From Frigidibacter sp. ROC022 (GTDB lineage Bacteria > Pseudomonadota > Alphaproteobacteria > Rhodobacterales > Rhodobacteraceae): a stretch of DNA of 64,000 bases. The notes beneath the pieces are model-generated. The model ran no database searches, was not told where the DNA came from, and saw only the letters and a list, made by a program, of their open reading frames with translations. Positions 63,776 through 64,000 of this stretch are shown one piece after another (position 1 is the stretch's first letter; each line of letters starts with the position of its first letter). The position numbers and the translations under genes are program-made. The stretch is taken from NCBI RefSeq assembly GCF_024723735.1, contig NZ_JANQDU010000001.1:1116001-1180000 (forward strand), read 5' to 3'.

Positions 63776-64000
63776 CTATTTTCCGGTGCGGATGTCGGGC
63801 AGGGCGATCCGGGCGACCTGCTCGGCAATCGGGTCGGTCGAGAGCGGGTGCAGATCGGCGGAATAGGATTCGGGGTCGCCGATCGGCTGCCATTGCCCGC
63901 CGTGGTAGATCTCCAGCGCCGGGAAGCTGGCCTTGTAGCCCATCTTCGGCGAACCCGGCACCCAGTAGCCGAGATAGACATAGGGCAGCCCGGCTTCGCG
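63776..64000 (-). CDS. bpt: Aspartate/glutamate leucyltransferase (arginyltransferase family), 3' part
   Basis: Only the last 74 residues are inside the window. On the minus strand they read [21 protein letters not shown] followed by [12 protein letters not shown]. This is the C-terminal signature of Bpt/ATE enzymes, which transfer an amino acid from tRNA to proteins as an N-degron signal. The gene is convergent with the antiporter, with a 9-base gap. Confidence 0.9.
   Translation of the reverse strand, partial: REAGLPYVYLGYWVPGSPKMGYKASFPALEIYHGGQWQPIGDPESYSADLHPLSTDPIAEQVARIALPDIRTGK

Overview
The window looks like a chromosomal segment of a high-GC alphaproteobacterium, most likely a member of the Rhodobacterales (Rhodobacteraceae/Paracoccaceae). 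This is inferred from several gene types typical of that group: alpha-type SspB, a DUF4169 protein behind fumC, a DUF1194 protein, a secreted-type Hint-domain protein, tyrS divergent from an anmK-like gene, and selD fused to an FAD-dependent oxidoreductase next to mnmH. No rRNA, tRNA, CRISPR array, insertion sequence, phage gene or origin was recognised. Genes are tightly packed: no gap exceeds 300 bases. The largest gaps are 33965-34197, 21390-21621 and 11663-11877.

Region 1 (1-10663) is a catabolic island for L-fucose, probably in sulfated form. It encodes a 2,4-diketo-3-deoxy-L-fuconate hydrolase-type FAH protein (cut by the window edge), L-fuconate dehydratase, an SDR of L-fucose dehydrogenase type, a divergent LysR regulator, a complete CUT1 ABC sugar importer, a DUF4432 (aldose-epimerase-fold) protein and a sulfatase with no signal peptide. 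The sulfatase sits inside the transporter operon, so the sugar is probably imported with its sulfate and desulfated in the cytoplasm. This is the most interesting system in the window.

Region 2 (10664-30785) is mostly housekeeping: a CDF metal exporter, a PHB-depolymerase-like esterase, an orphan lysine-rich 368-aa protein, grxD/bolA/purL, a Mug-type glycosylase, a Hint protein, tyrS and a degenerate anmK, a LacI regulator, pepF, an FMN riboswitch in front of ribH2, an MscS channel, and the selenium pair selD (apparent ATT start) and mnmH.

Region 3 (30858-44085) is a hexuronate island: kdgK and a GntR regulator divergent from uxaC, then kdgF-kduI-kduD-uxuB. Together these feed unsaturated uronates and glucuronate toward 2-keto-3-deoxygluconate. 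It continues with a TIM-barrel isomerase/epimerase and a Gfo/Idh/MocA dehydrogenase. These two are separated by a LysR-amaB-amaA block for L-pipecolate/lysine catabolism. Regions 1 and 3 together suggest a diet of sulfated, uronate-containing algal or animal glycans; this is an inference.

Region 4 (44155-64000) is core genome: sspB, a KefB/C-type antiporter, an Lrp regulator divergent from hppD, the coupled fumC-DUF4169-RHH operon, a DUF1194 protein, tkt, a coiled-coil protein with zapA, a YbaK deacylase, a DUF4440-like gene overlapping glnE, a BaiN/HI0933-like flavoprotein, erpA divergent from dgt, a CPA1 antiporter, and the 3' part of the arginyltransferase gene bpt.
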